Source of the DNA: Pseudocercospora fijiensis CIRAD86
Lineage: Eukaryota > Ascomycota > Dothideomycetes > Mycosphaerellales > Mycosphaerellaceae
Direction of reading: 5' to 3'
Assembly: GCF_000340215.1 (NCBI RefSeq)
Contig: NW_006921553.1
Span: forward strand, 1-64,000
Length of the DNA: 64,000 bases
The position numbers were made by a program, and so were the translations under genes. Within the stretch, counting starts at the first letter, position 1. Every line of letters starts with the position of its first letter. Below the pieces are notes generated by a model. It worked only from the letters and a program-made list of their open reading frames with translations. It made no database searches and had not been told where the DNA came from. Of the stretch, positions 46,401-57,881 are shown piece after piece.

Positions 46401-47825
46401 GGTTATACTATATAAAGGGCGAGGTAGCTAAGGAATAGGGAGTAGAACTAACGACTACTAATTAGGTACTAGAATAGAGAGAGTAATAACTAGGAAATAA
46501 GAGGATATAGTTCTAGTTCTTCTATCTTAGTAATACCGCTTCGGACGTAGTCGCTAAGTTTATTCTAGAGTTCGCGCTATTTGTCGGTCGGCGTTACTTA
46601 GGTAGAGCTATAGTCGACTTTTTCGTCGACTTTATCGCTTACTTAACTAGCGACTTTAGCGTCGACGTCGTCGTTAAGTTTATCGATAGGCGATATTATA
46701 GAAGGGAAAAATAGAACATTAGGGGAAATATAACGAATAAAATATACTAGCGCGTATAGTATAGCGTCGGCGTATTTAAGTTCGCTTAAGCGGGTCTTAT
46801 AGCGCCGAAAGCGAAAATGTTTATAATAGTCGGACTTCTATATTATATTATAAAAGTTAGCAAGGGCTTACTTACGGGAATTAGTAAGGTTAAAATAGAA
46901 GCTACTTTCGCTATAATGCCTTATCGTATAAGAGAACGCTCGGCGAGCGATAGCGATAACTTCTATAGTATAGGGCTTATTATCTTCTTTAGGGAGGTAG
47001 ATAGTAGCTTATATTTCGTCTTTATAGAGTAAGACGACGTAAAGGTCGATAAAGAGTTACTAAATCTAGAGAGGGAGGGTAGATACGTAGGCTAAGCTAT
47101 TATAAACGATATTTCGATCCTCGTCTAGTTTCTTCTAGATATCGGCCTAGGCTTTAATTAGGGCAGACGCAAATTAGTTATTATACGATAAGAAGGGAAT
47201 AGGTACTATACGAGCGCGACGATAGACCTAGAATAGGCGATTCTATCTAGGTTCGTACCTAGCTTTAGGGCAGAAGAATTACTATATATAGACATTGCTC
47301 TCCTATAGGCGATTAGGTATCTCTTATAGGTAGGCTTTTCTACTACTACCTCGAGTCTAGGTATTAGTCTACTTATATCGCGTTTTATAATACTCTTATA
47401 TTAAGGTACGCGAGTAAAAGACAGCTATATATTGTTCGCCCTATTCGTCGACGGTAGTATATTAGAAACAATCGAAGTAGAGCGGGAACTCTAGGGCTTA
47501 ATCGTCGGTCGGCTAGGGCTAAATTACCTAGTTAGGTATTATAGCAATATCGGGGAACGGCTTAAATTCTTCGATAAGAAGGCGACGGATAGTAATAGAA
47601 ATAGTATATTAGTATTAGCGGCTAAGGTAAGCGTAAAAATAGTAAGGGAGTACGGCGTATCGGCAAGTTTACGTACTTAATAATGCGATATTAAGGAAGA
47701 TAATAGAAGTAATCCTCGAAACGGTGTCTTTCCGGTATATAAGTCCCTAGGTATTAGGAGTAGTTCTTATAACCCTAATAATCTCGATCGTAATAATATA
47801 TTAATCGCGAGAGCGCGTTAACGGA
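43495..47825 (+). pseudogene. Relic gene G, giant single-frame protein (~1,440 codons)
   Basis: A single plus-strand frame runs the whole length, broken only by TAG/TAA at former Gln/Trp sites and without frameshift. A 71-codon piece at 46817-47032 is still free of stops. Segments in order: VEVGIVSLDRLSLKRLPLLR, VELYYTTSFVLLDTLEIGGL, a hydrophobic SILLYSLPLALLYITNVIYV, QVQLIKAYELTKEFLNN-like part near 45340, EEFGFAGGLTATNKYKDAK near 45715, then KVGKGHRVIRESEKEVAP near 45990, and GRLGLNYLVRYYSNIGERLK near 47505. I do not recognise it and see no catalytic signature. It may be a structural or scaffold protein. It is the last gene of the plus-strand arm. Confidence 0.7.
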
Positions 47826-48900
47826 CGTATATCTATCGCCTCCTTTATAGACTAAAGTAGTTAAGGCGCGGATTGTCTAACCTAAACCTTAATAGTATCT
47901 CTATAGAGGCCGTATCTACTATAAATAGTATATAGGAAAATAATAAGGCGAAGGTCGTATAGAATATAACTTAGTATAGCGTAGGTATAAACTAGTTAGA
48001 GATCCGGGTAGGCGGTTAGAATAGATAGTATATAGCTACGAGCTAATCGGCCTCGGGATAGTAGGGAGCTATATACGTATATATTACGGGCTTCTAAGCG
48101 AGGCGGTCGTAAGATTAAGTAAAAGGTATAAGATACAGACTACTTTACTAGCTAGAAAACGGGTTGATCTTTCGCTATATAGCAAAATAGTTAGTATTTA
48201 TATATATTAGGTATAGGGACGGTACGTAGTAGGAACGGAGTAATTAAAGTTTATATATATAGTAGCTAGCCTAACGTAGCGAGACGCTCTCTAATATTCG
48301 GTAGCAAAGTATAGGTAAAGTCTATCTACTATTTGCGGTAGTAGGCATAGTAGGCTTCTATCCCTTCTCTACGGCTAAGCCGGCGACATTATAAACGGAG
48401 CTCTAATCCTTCGTATATATTAAGAAAATTGGAAGCCGTATCTCCGTTTACGTTAAGAGGATTGTCCTAGGTACCTTTCCCTCCTTTGTCGTCTAATACC
48501 GGCAGATTAGGTTCTACGCTATCGTCTTCTAGCTATAAATCTAGTACTAGTGTATTACTACCCGCTTTAACCCTAGGTTTTCTTAGATGTTTTTTACGTA
48601 AGGCGCGTAATAGGTGTTTTTTCGGCGCTAGTAAATTGCGCCCCGTCTTAAAGCCTTAGAGAACGATATAGTCTTTAGGAATGTTAGGTAGGTAGGCCTA
48701 TATCGTACGTTCCTTACTAGGTTTCGGTTTATAAGCGTCTCTTATAGCGGTAATATTACTACCGGTAATAAAATTGTAAAGAGCGCTCTTCCTCTTATTA
48801 ACGCGACTATTCTAGGCTTCCGCGAGCCTCTTCCGTTTGCCTTATATCTAGAAGCGATAGGCTTCTTCGAGACTAAGTCTAATCCGAGTAGTAGCTATAA
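47826..48900. other. No convincing gene; end of island
   Basis: Frames become unreadable after gene G. A hairpin-family pair lies at 48140-48195. Beyond 48.25 kb CA/TG are slightly more frequent. The boundary between the island and the left part of the 10-kb repeat should be here. Confidence 0.4.
48140..48195. repeat. Hairpin repeat, last copy before the 10-kb repeat
   Basis: Arms GACTACTTTACTAGCTAGAA and TTCGCTATATAGCAAAATAG. No hairpin-family member is seen to the right of it, which supports the island ending near here. Confidence 0.7.
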
Positions 48901-49850
48901 TATCGGCGAGAATACGTTTAGGTACTAAAAGTAGAGCGCTAAACGGAAGCCGGACAAGCTCCGAGGCTTAAGTAAACTAATCTTCGCCCTAGGCGGCTTC
49001 GATAATACGGTTACTTACTCGGCGGGAGGCGTCTATAGATGTTCCGAGGACGACGGCGTAATAGATTAGGCCGTACTAGTCGAGGCTTCGAACGAAGGCT
49101 TAGGATATACGGAGTAAAGGATTAGTACTAGTTTCCTAGATCTTATACTATAGAGCGTACCGCTAGAGTATAGTCGCTCTAACCGAGTTACTCTCGATAG
49201 AATTACCGATCTGTTCGAATATACGCCTAAGTATATCTGCCTTCGTAGTTCTAGGTTCGTTAGGTCCGCGTAGGACTTTAAGAGCTATTACGTTCTCGTC
49301 GGTTAGTTTCTATACTACGAGGAAATCTTTATACTACGCGGGGGTAATAAGATTAAGTTAGGTCGAGACATCTCTATTAGACGCGCGTTATACTTATAAA
49401 GAAGAAACCTATACTTATATATAATAAAGGGGCTAGTAATCTGCTATAATAGTAAGGTAATAGTATAAAGTAATAAGCTACTAATAAAGAGAGTAGATTA
49501 TCTAGTAGCTATGTTTACGCTAGGATAGATTAGCGAGACTTAGGACGCGAAGGTAGATTGTCTAAACTTTGCGTATGAGCGACGTAAAGGGAGTCGTATA
49601 TAAACAATACGTAGGCATATAACCGACTCTTAGGGGCAACGAGAAGAAACGGCTACGGGCGAATTCTACGGCCGTAGGCGAGGTCTACTAATAGAAAGCA
49701 AACGTTTTAGTATAAACATTCTAATATCCCTATTTAGTATTTAAAGGACGTATAGCCGCGCCTACGCTATATACTCGAATATTATAATACTAGAATGTTT
49801 AGCTCTAGGATCTAGGTATAAGAGTAGTAGTCCTCGATAGAGGTCTTCTT
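48900..49850 (+). pseudogene. Relic gene P0 (unrecognised), left part of the 10-kb repeat locus
   Basis: A plus-strand frame of about 300 codons: FLDLILQSVPLEYSRSNRVT near 49130, then YYVLVGQFLYYEEIFILRGG near 49290, DISIRRALYL near 49370, and GEFYGRRRGLLIESKRFSIN near 49660. Stops fit former Gln. A vague likeness to the segment preceding the helicase in fungal telomere-linked helicases was considered, but it is too weak to use. The next relic on the right is on the opposite strand and converges with it. Confidence 0.5.
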
Positions 49851-50430
49851 CGTATATATCTAGGTCTAGGACTAGGTAGACTAGCTAGAGAGTAGGTCTA
49901 TAAAGCGTAGTAGGAGTACCTACGAAGAACGTAGGAATATACGCTAGATCTAGCCGATCGATTATAGGATCGAGGGAGTCTAGAATAACCTTTATCTTCT
50001 ATACGGCGCAGATATAGATAAAGGCTATACGCTTTAGATTGCTCTTAACGGTATCGGGATAGCGCGGGCCGGAAAGGGCGCAATCTACGACGTCGTCGTC
50101 CTCCGCGATTATACTCTTAACCTTAATCTAGCCTTTAGTAAAGCTAGAGATAGTCTTAAGGATCTTATTCGGCGTAAGCTAGAGTCGGTAGCTCTACTAG
50201 TTACCGTCCTCTTTCTCGTCGATATCTATCTTATCGACGTTATTATTAGGGTATTACTCTACTATATCGTCTAAACCTTAGGCGTCTTCGCTATCGCTAA
50301 CGTATTCTAATAAAACGGGCTGTTTGCCCTTACGCTTAGTCGGTCTAGCCTTACGGCGAATGCCCGCTAGGGGTCTAGCGTACTTAGCCGACGCGCTCTC
50401 GTATTTACTAAATGTTTGCTATAATAACTT
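49850..50430 (-). pseudogene. Relic gene P0b, basic/acidic protein (minus strand)
   Basis: A minus-strand frame from about 50430: RKARPTKRKGKQPVLLEYVS, then the acidic DSEDA and DKIDIDEKEDGN stretches, then LTPNKILKTISSFTKGQIKV, RIAFIYICAVQKIKVILDSL and PIIDRLDLAYIPTFFVGTPT. It looks like a nuclear protein with a basic N-terminus. Length about 190 codons. Not recognised. Palindromic repeats lie directly upstream. Confidence 0.55.
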
Positions 50431-50463
50431 AGTACTATTCTAAAGAGGAGAATTAAGAATATA

Positions 50464-50670
50464 GAAACTTTAGGCGTATACCTAAATTATAAACCTTCGA
50501 AGAAACTTTAGGTACGTACTTATTTAATACGTAGAATAGATATATACCTAAAGTTTTATCTTTAGAGTTAACTTAAGGCGTATACCTAAATCGTAGTATT
50601 TTAAGGAAACTTTAGGTACGCACCTATTTAACGCGTAGAATAGGTATATACCTAAAGTTTTATCTTTTAA
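50464..50670. repeat. Tandem pair of palindromic elements (AACTTTAGGT family)
   Basis: Two units of about 104 bp, each with AACTT(T/A)AGGCGTATACCTAA followed by AAACTTTAGGTACG and the mirrored TATATACCTAAAGTTTTATC. They lie between two divergently placed minus/plus relic genes and upstream of P0b. Confidence 0.85.
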
Positions 50671-50739
50671 GTAGAATCGATATAACGGTAAAGGAAAAAA
50701 AGAATAAAAAAAAGGGGGTATACTTAGGCCTATTATACT

Positions 50740-51235
50740 TACGACGCGATATAAGTAGAAATACTTAAACGCTAGCTCGAGCTTCGTTATTATACGTACG
50801 AACTAGTCGCCGACTAGGATCTCTATAGCTCCTACGGTAGTCTCGTTCTTAATAGATCTAGAGGAGTAGGCGGCTATATAGATACCTTAACTATAGGATA
50901 GGGCTATTACTACGCCGCGGGTCTTATCTATAATAGCCTTAAAGCTATTAACGCGACCTTCCTTAAACCTCTACTCGGCTAGGTTAAGCTTATCTTAGTC
51001 TATCTCTATACCGATAGTCTTGTCCTACTTAGCTTTAGTTAACTTCTTAGGCTTATTAGCGGTCTTAGCCTTCTTTACTAGCGATTCTTTCGGGGAAGGA
51101 TCGCCGAGGCTAAGTAGTAGGATATACTACTTCTTAGTAGTAGACGTCGGGGTTTATAGCGGGTCGCTTAGCGGACTAGTGCCTAATTTGCGCTTACGCG
51201 CGCTAGGGATAAGTAGGGAACTTATAGCTATAGTT
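50740..51235 (-). pseudogene. Small basic relic gene (minus strand)
   Basis: A minus-strand frame of about 160 codons: PSARKRKLGTSPLSDPL, then SLVKKAKTANKPKKLTKAK, then KLNLAE.RFKEGRVNSFKAI, RGVVIALSYS.GIYIAAYSS and FVRIITKLELAFKYF. The N-terminus is Lys/Arg-rich and disordered; the second half looks folded. Only about six stops, all at former Gln. Not recognised. The plus-strand ATG frame at 51020-51250 is its shadow. Confidence 0.6.
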
Positions 51236-51626
51236 TTTTCGCGATTATAGTAATATATTTCTTCCGAAAACGGTTTAACTATTAGTGTTTTTAAAGAAAC
51301 TTTAGGTGTGTACCTATTCTAGTACTAGTAATAGTAAGTGCTACGGAAGGTCGAGGTTAATATTTAGGTTAAGAAGAGGGAGCAGGTTTATAGAAGAAGA
51401 AAAGTTGCGTTGCGTACGGACTATATATTCCCCGCTAGCGGTATACTCCGCGTCTAATAGCGTTGTTTGCTTTAAACGCTTACCCGCACTAGTATTAGGT
51501 AATAGCCTATAAGGTTATATAAGGTTATATAAGGTATAATATAAGGAAATTTTAGGTGCGTACCTAAAGTTCTATTAAACGCTTATTATTGCTACTTACT
51601 ATAACAACCTTATACTACTATCTAAC
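51236..51626. other. Spacer with two palindromic elements, upstream of P1
   Basis: Palindrome family members at 51296-51325 (half) and 51543-51575 (full), and a threefold AAGGTTATAT repeat at 51510-51540. A 68-codon ATG frame at 51306-51512 overlaps these and is not credible. Confidence 0.5.
51543..51575. repeat. Palindromic element, AACTTTAGGT family (upstream of P1)
   Basis: GAAATTTTAGGTGCG followed by TACCTAAAGTTC. About 60 bp upstream of the visible start of P1, so a role in expression is conceivable. Confidence 0.75.
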
Positions 51627-53215
51627 TAAGGCGAGGATATTATTCTCCGAACTATCGATCGAGCTAAAGGATTAAATCCTACGCTACCTAGTAAACGTTA
51701 GGTATAGAGACTGTAAAGTCTAGGTTACTTATAACTATAGTATAGATAGGGAGTAGTAGATATAATATAAGCGCTAGCCGGCGGGGTTCGGTATCGATAG
51801 TTAGACTCGAACTATCGTATAGGATTAGATATATATAGCGGTCCTAGTCGCTCTCTATATTAACGGTAGTCCCGAATTGCGACCCTTATTATATATACCT
51901 ATACTTACTAACTATAGCGACGAAGCGGTTCGGATAGCAATAGCGAGTATACGGCCTAGTCTACGGTTTAGCGAGGTCGTAATTAAAACGAAGTCGGATC
52001 CTCCTTTACCTATCGAGAAGCGTAAACGCTACTTTTCGTTATTGCCGATACGGAGTTTAACGATATATATCCGTATACTCTCGATTATATAGGGTAGTTA
52101 CTTACTACCTTATTGTCCTAAGCGGCTAGCGCCGACGCCCGAGAATATACTATAGGAGACGTCTTATAAGGTATTAATCGATACGAGTAGCTATAATAAT
52201 AGTAGGCCTAGTACGATAGCACAATTATTAGCCGTATTTAGACCGCTATATAGTCTCGGGAATAACCTTTATCTATACGATAGAGAACGTAGTTAAAGAA
52301 GGCTCGACGAATATATTAACTTAAGCTCGGAGAGTATACTAAGGCAGTAGTCGCGATCTATATACGGCTAATTGCTATTCGTTAAGTATATCGTAGACAA
52401 CCTCTACTTAAGTTATTATAATACATTCTTTAGGTATCGTAGCTCGGCGTTAGTACCTCTACGACTCTACGACGTCGCCCTCGTATATTTCCGGTTTGTA
52501 TAGACCTTACGTTCTAGACTCTAGTATATACGAGGTAAGGATCGGCGGTAGTTAAAAGACGTATAGTAAAGTATAGATAGATTAGCGGTATATACTAGAT
52601 TTTGCTTAATGTCGGTTGCACTCGTATACGGCGGTTTTATATATAATGTTCTAGTTTCTCGCGCAGCGTAGCTACGGTCGCCGGATTATAGGAAGTACTA
52701 GTGTTTATATTAGATTGTTACCGATCTAGGTAATAATACTAAAGGTATATTTAGCCTTAAGCGTTATACTCGGTATAGACTCGATAAGAAAACTTAGCTA
52801 TTAATACAGTATCGCTTCTTAGTTTATTACTATCTACCGGACTTTAACGTTACTATAGCGGATATTAAGGCGCTTCGCTATAACCTTAAACTACTACGTA
52901 GCGAGATAGAGTACGAGATCGGAATCGGGGCATTTAACCTCGAAGGTAACGTTAAAGTCTTAGGAACGATTATATAGTAGTAGCGTTATAGCATCGCCTA
53001 CCTAGCGAACGATATAGCAGATATACCTCTAATCGAACTTCTAAAGGGGGAGGAGGCGTACGATAACGATATTACGCTCGTCGTACTATAGCGACTAAGT
53101 ATAGCGAAGGAACGCGAGCTGCTAGTAATAGATAAGGGTACGGCTACTCTACGTAAAGTGTTAATAGAGGAAGAGAACCCGACGCTACTTAAAGGTAATC
53201 TTCTTAGATTAGGTA
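51627..53215 (+). pseudogene. Relic gene P1 (copy B, most complete version)
   Basis: A plus-strand frame of about 530 codons begins near ILFSELSIELKD and continues to an acidic end before 53.2 kb. The piece at 51877-52092 is still free of stops for 71 codons, and the rest needs TAG/TAA read as Gln. It contains a basic segment (KSDPPLPIEKRKRYF) near residue 120 and a Ser-rich stretch near residue 180. I see no catalytic motif and do not recognise the family. Upstream lies a small minus-strand relic gene and copies of a palindromic repeat. The frame is well supported by conservation with copy A; the function is unknown. Confidence 0.6.
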
Positions 53216-54289
53216 TATAATACTACGATTATAGAAACAGTCTCCGCAATATTAAATTACATAAATAATTATATAAGTATATAAATAAGTAACAACGTCT
53301 TTATTTAATTAATTATAGTCCTTCTAGCTTATACAACTACGTAATAATTTCGTTACTTAAGTAGTCGACTATATAAAGAATTTAGGGCCTATTAAGTAAA
53401 GTTAGTCTACCTCGTTATCGTCCTCGATAACCCTATAGTATATATTAAGGGTTAAGAGCTATAGTAATCTATATATTAAGTAGACAGTATAATAGAATAT
53501 CTAGCGGTATTCTATAGCTCCGAGTGAATATAGATCGCTATATATAGTAGTAGAGAACGCCTCTTCCGAGAAGCTAATTTCCGACTTTATAGGTCGAGAT
53601 TTCTACCTATACTACGAGGCTCTACCTCTAATAGTATAGTACAGCTTCCGGATAAAGAGAGGTTAGTACTATATAGCAATTTTGTTATTCTAAGCATATA
53701 GAATAATAATAGTATAATAGAATTATATTATTCTCGACGCTAGTCTAGCAAAGTCGACAAAGTAATAAACCTAGATTATACGCTATTATATATAATAGGC
53801 TATCTATTTATTTAGTAGTGCGCTAGTCGCTCGCTATTTAATCTCATTTAAGCGCTATCTACTTAGTTAACCGGCCTATATCTACTTATTTAACTATACG
53901 ATTAAATGTTATAGAGACTATACGTAGATAAAGAAACTTTAGGTACGTACCTATTTAATACGTAGAATAGGTATATACCTAAAGTTTCTTTATTTATATA
54001 TACTTATTATATAACTACGGTTTTAGGCGTACGCCCGAAGTTTTTGCTATTATCGGCGCTATCTAGTAGCTATATTAAGTAGCAGCTATAACTAGTATTC
54101 GGCTAGCCTTACCTTACTATTTTGCGACGGAATCTACTCGTCGTTATCGTCGTTGTCGGCAGACGTAGAGTTACTATTATCTAGCCCTCTTAGTCGCTAA
54201 ATCTATTACATCGCTATAAAGCAGTTAATAAGATCTTCGCTAATTATCTACTATCCTTAATTACGGAGTAGATTAGGAGTATAGCGGTA
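53216..54289. other. Non-coding spacer between P1 and P2 (copy B)
   Basis: This is the counterpart of 1023-2090. It holds the palindromic element at 53930-53995 and nothing else that I can support. Confidence 0.5.
53930..53995. repeat. Palindromic element, AACTTTAGGT family (copy B)
   Basis: Equivalent of 1737-1795, better preserved: AAACTTTAGGTACGTACC, an AT-rich centre with ATACGTAGAAT, then GGTATATACCTAAAGTTT. Confidence 0.85.
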
Positions 54290-57200
54290 TATTATATAAA
54301 GTTAGTTCTTCTTTTTTACGGTACTAACGAGCGACTAATGCTACGGAATAGTGCTATTCTAGATAAGGTTACTCGCGCTAACTAGGACGGCGGCTATCTA
54401 CTTTACCTAGTATTAAGCGGTAGTACCGGGTATTTTCTTCTATCGAATAGCTTAATAGATTTTGCTTTTATCGTATACTAGGAGGATACGTATCTAATTT
54501 ATTATATAACGCCCTATATTACGCTTAAACTATTACGTAATATCTAGGTAATCCCGACTAAGTAAGGCAAGTACGTCGAAATAGTACCTCGCCTACCTAC
54601 GCTATAGTCGGCGTTCCTAGCTATCGCGGCGAAAACCGTCGTCCTAGTTAAAGAGTAGCTAAAGGCGGGTTTGCTAGATAGCGGTAAATAAGGTAAAGCT
54701 GCCTTCTATAGCGTTACTACTACCGCCCCGGGCGACGATAATATTAGGTCTCTCGCCTATTATCCGATATACAAGGTCGTACAAAAAGCTATAGAGACCG
54801 GCTCTCTCTTTATTAGTAACTTCCTCCGAGAAGAAGTAGCGTAACTATATCTAATCCCCTAGGCGCTTATCGGGCTTTAAGAGTATATAGAGTATATAGC
54901 TAGTATAGTAGTATCTATATACCTAGCTTAATCGCTAAAGCGCCTATTTAACGATGCCTACGTACTAATCTAAGTTATTATCCTCTTCTAAGTCGTTACC
55001 CTTATACTCCCTATATACTACTCGATACGTTTAGTAGGTAGTAACGAATTAGTCGATCGTCTCCTTTATATAGTTATAGAAAGCTTACTCTAGCCTTCCC
55101 GAACTAGTAGCTTAGAGCTAGCTACGGAGGAAGTCGGTAGTATAGGCGGTCTACTAGAGCGCGGTAGTATAGAAGCGTAGTTAAACCTAGTTTAAAGAGA
55201 TCGGGTAGGAGCTAGGCGGCGTACGTAGTACGGAGGCTTACTATAATATTTAAACCCCGACGACTTCCTTCCTACTCTCTATCGCCCGCGCCTAACCGGT
55301 CGTAANNNNNNNNNNNNNNNNNNNNNNNNNNNNNNNNNNNNNNNNNNNNNNNNNNNNNNNNNNNNNNNNNNNNNNNNNNNNNNNNNNNNNNNNNNNNNNN
55401 NNNNNNNNNNNNNNNNNNNNNNNNNNNNNNNNNNNNNNNNNNNNNNNNNNNNNNNNNNNNNNNNNNNNNNNNNNNNNNNNNNNNNNNNNNNNNNNNNNNN
55501 NNNNNNNNNNAGTTATAGGCAGATTCCGGAAGATAGAGTAGGTCCTAGTAAGTACGAACCTCTCCTCGTACGCTAAAGGGAACGGTACTTAAGGCGTAGC
55601 TATCTAGCGTATTATACGCCTATATAATTTCCGCTTTAAAAGCGTCTAAGATACGAGCTCGGCGAAATATAGTATCTTAGGTAATAAGGGAAGTAACGGC
55701 GGCTACCTAGTCGATAGTAGACTAGGAGAATATAAGAAGCGGTAGTATTAACTAACTAAAAATAGGTTCTACTATTCGGTTAATAGACGCGAAGAGATCC
55801 TTCGATATATTATATCCTTAGAAGAAGCCGATACTACTAAGCCGCTCTACGGACTTACGGAGTAGTTTACCTCGGATACTATAAGCCTCTTATATACCGA
55901 ACTACTAGTATACTTAAGGATACTCGATATTAAGGCCGCTAGTCTTCGTAATACTATAGGCTATCCGGTAAAGGGCGATAAGCGGAGATACTACTACGTC
56001 TTCGACTACTAGTCTAGTAGGGATATCTTCCTACGCGAGGTCGAACTAAGCGCGGTCTATATTACGATATATAGGGTTAAACTAGCGCTCGAGGGACTAA
56101 TCGAGGAGTTCTTTAAGCTCTAGGGGAGTCTATACCTCTAGACGGATTTTAGTCTTATACTATATAATAACTAGTTCTATACGTCGCTAATATATATCTA
56201 AGTCTCGACGTAACCGACGTTCGATACCCTACTATAAATAATATAGTCGTAGTATAGCTACGTCGACTATAGGGTCTTAATTTACTAGTAGCGGATCTAT
56301 AATATCGTAAGAGATTTTACTAACGTTACGATTATTACCTTCTACGCCTTATTTCTATCGAGCGTATACGCGATTATATACTTACTAGAAGGATAGGGGA
56401 TAATATACGAGTACTCGAGAAGGATAAGTATCGCGAAGCGTAGGAATAAGGATAGTATTAACAAAGTAAGCCTATTTACGCTTATTTATATAATAGCGAC
56501 GTTACCGGTCGATCTTCCGATTTCGATTCGCTTTAGAGAGTAGAAGGTTAGGGAAGAAGAGGTACGTATTAAATCTAGAAGTATCGAGTCTAGTCGCGAT
56601 CCGTATATACTTATAGCGTTCGGGTCGTATCGGAGAGCGGCCTACTAGTATATACTACTCGTAAGTAATAGTCTTTATAAAGCGAGGCATATAGAATAAC
56701 CGAATACCGGCTCTATAGGTCGTAAGTAAGGTTATAGGGAGGAGAAGTGCGTTAATATCCTAGTATCGAGTAATATAAAATAGCTAATTAGTAGATATAA
56801 GGCACGACTTCTCGAGTAATAGGACCGTAGAAGGTATCCTATTAACCTATCTAGCGAGGAGTCTACGCTAGTCGACGCCTCGGAGCTACTCGTATATATA
56901 CGTCGGGAGCTTGCTATACTCTACGACGTACGTAAGTATATCCGGGAGCTAGTAAGGTTAACTTTAGGCGAAGGTAGCGGTAGTACCCTTAGTAACAAAT
57001 TCTACGAGTATAACTTTAGGCGGTATCGGCTCCTCTTCTTCCGCGTCTATATCCTAGTCTTAGGAATACTTATAAGAGTAACTATCTATAGCGAGCGCTT
57101 AGTAAAGTACTATCCGACTATAAGGGGTCGATATAATAGGTAGGTTATCTAGTTCCTCGTCGGAATTAACCCTAGCGTCGCTACTCGAAGGACTACTTAA

Positions 57201-57290
57201 ATCCGATTAGATTAAACTACTAGTTACCGAAGGTACTCGCGAGCTTTCGAGCGTAACGTTACTATTATCGTCTCGATCCTACCGACCTCG
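54290..57290 (+). pseudogene. Relic gene P2 (copy B, with assembly gap)
   Basis: This is the copy of the relic at 2095-5160, in the same frame and order, interrupted by 205 N. It keeps the SSTGYFLL-type early segment and the Leu/Tyr-rich middle part. Comparison with copy A shows the N run replaces sequence that is 299 bp long in A. The product is not recognised. It is broken by RIP stops. Confidence 0.5.
55306..55510. other. Assembly gap (205 N)
   Basis: A run of 205 N lies inside copy B of P2. The homologous stretch in copy A, 3109-3407, is 299 bp, so the gap length does not match its paralogue and may be an estimate. Confidence 0.99.
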
Positions 57291-57881
57291 CGGTAGCGTA
57301 GGTCGTAGCGGTAGTAGGGGTTCTAGTAAGGTAGGGCACGGGTTACGCCGTCTAGGATTTAGCCGAATATATAGTAGGAGCCCGCGTTATAGCTACGATA
57401 GCTAAGCTCTAGGACGAGGCCTTTATAAGCTCTCTCTTAAATTAGATCTAGTAATACTATCTCTTAATCTAGACGGGCTTCGCCTTAAGCTAGGGCTAGG
57501 AATACTATCTCTAGAATTAGACTTAGATATACTCGCGCTTGCGATCGGTCGACTACGCCGTACTAAGGCTAGTAGTTAATTCGTCCTATCTCTTAAAGTA
57601 GATAACGAGGGGCTCTCTAGAATAGAAGGGAAGGAGAGACTTCTTTAAGAAGTCGGCGAAGTAGGTTAAGTAGCGGACTTCGAAGCTAGTAATAGGGGAA
57701 AATAAGCTATACTTACTTAGGAGTCTAGCTTAGGCGGCGTCGTAGGCAACGAGGGGCTCTTTAGAATAGGAGGGAAGGAGAGACTTCTTCGAGGAGTCGG
57801 CGAAGTAGGTTAAGTAGCGGACTTCGAAGCTAGTAATAGGGAAGAATAAGCTACGCTTCCTTAGGAGTTAGGCTTAGGCGG

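Noticed and set aside
38740..47825. Firm assignment of E, F and G as viral structural proteins
   Set aside because: Size and arrangement would allow it, but no capsid, ATPase or protease signature was recognised.
48900..49850. P0 as part of a telomere-linked RecQ helicase
   Set aside because: Only a vague likeness; no RecQ motif (GGGKS, DEAH) found in P0, P1 or P2.
51020..51250. 76-codon ATG frame, plus strand
   Set aside because: It is antisense to the better small basic relic at 50740-51235.
51306..51512. 68-codon ATG frame, plus strand
   Set aside because: It overlaps a palindromic element and short direct repeats.
46817..52092. ATG frames at 46817-47032 and 51877-52092 as independent small genes
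   Set aside because: Both are stop-free pieces in frame with much longer relics (gene G and P1), not separate genes.
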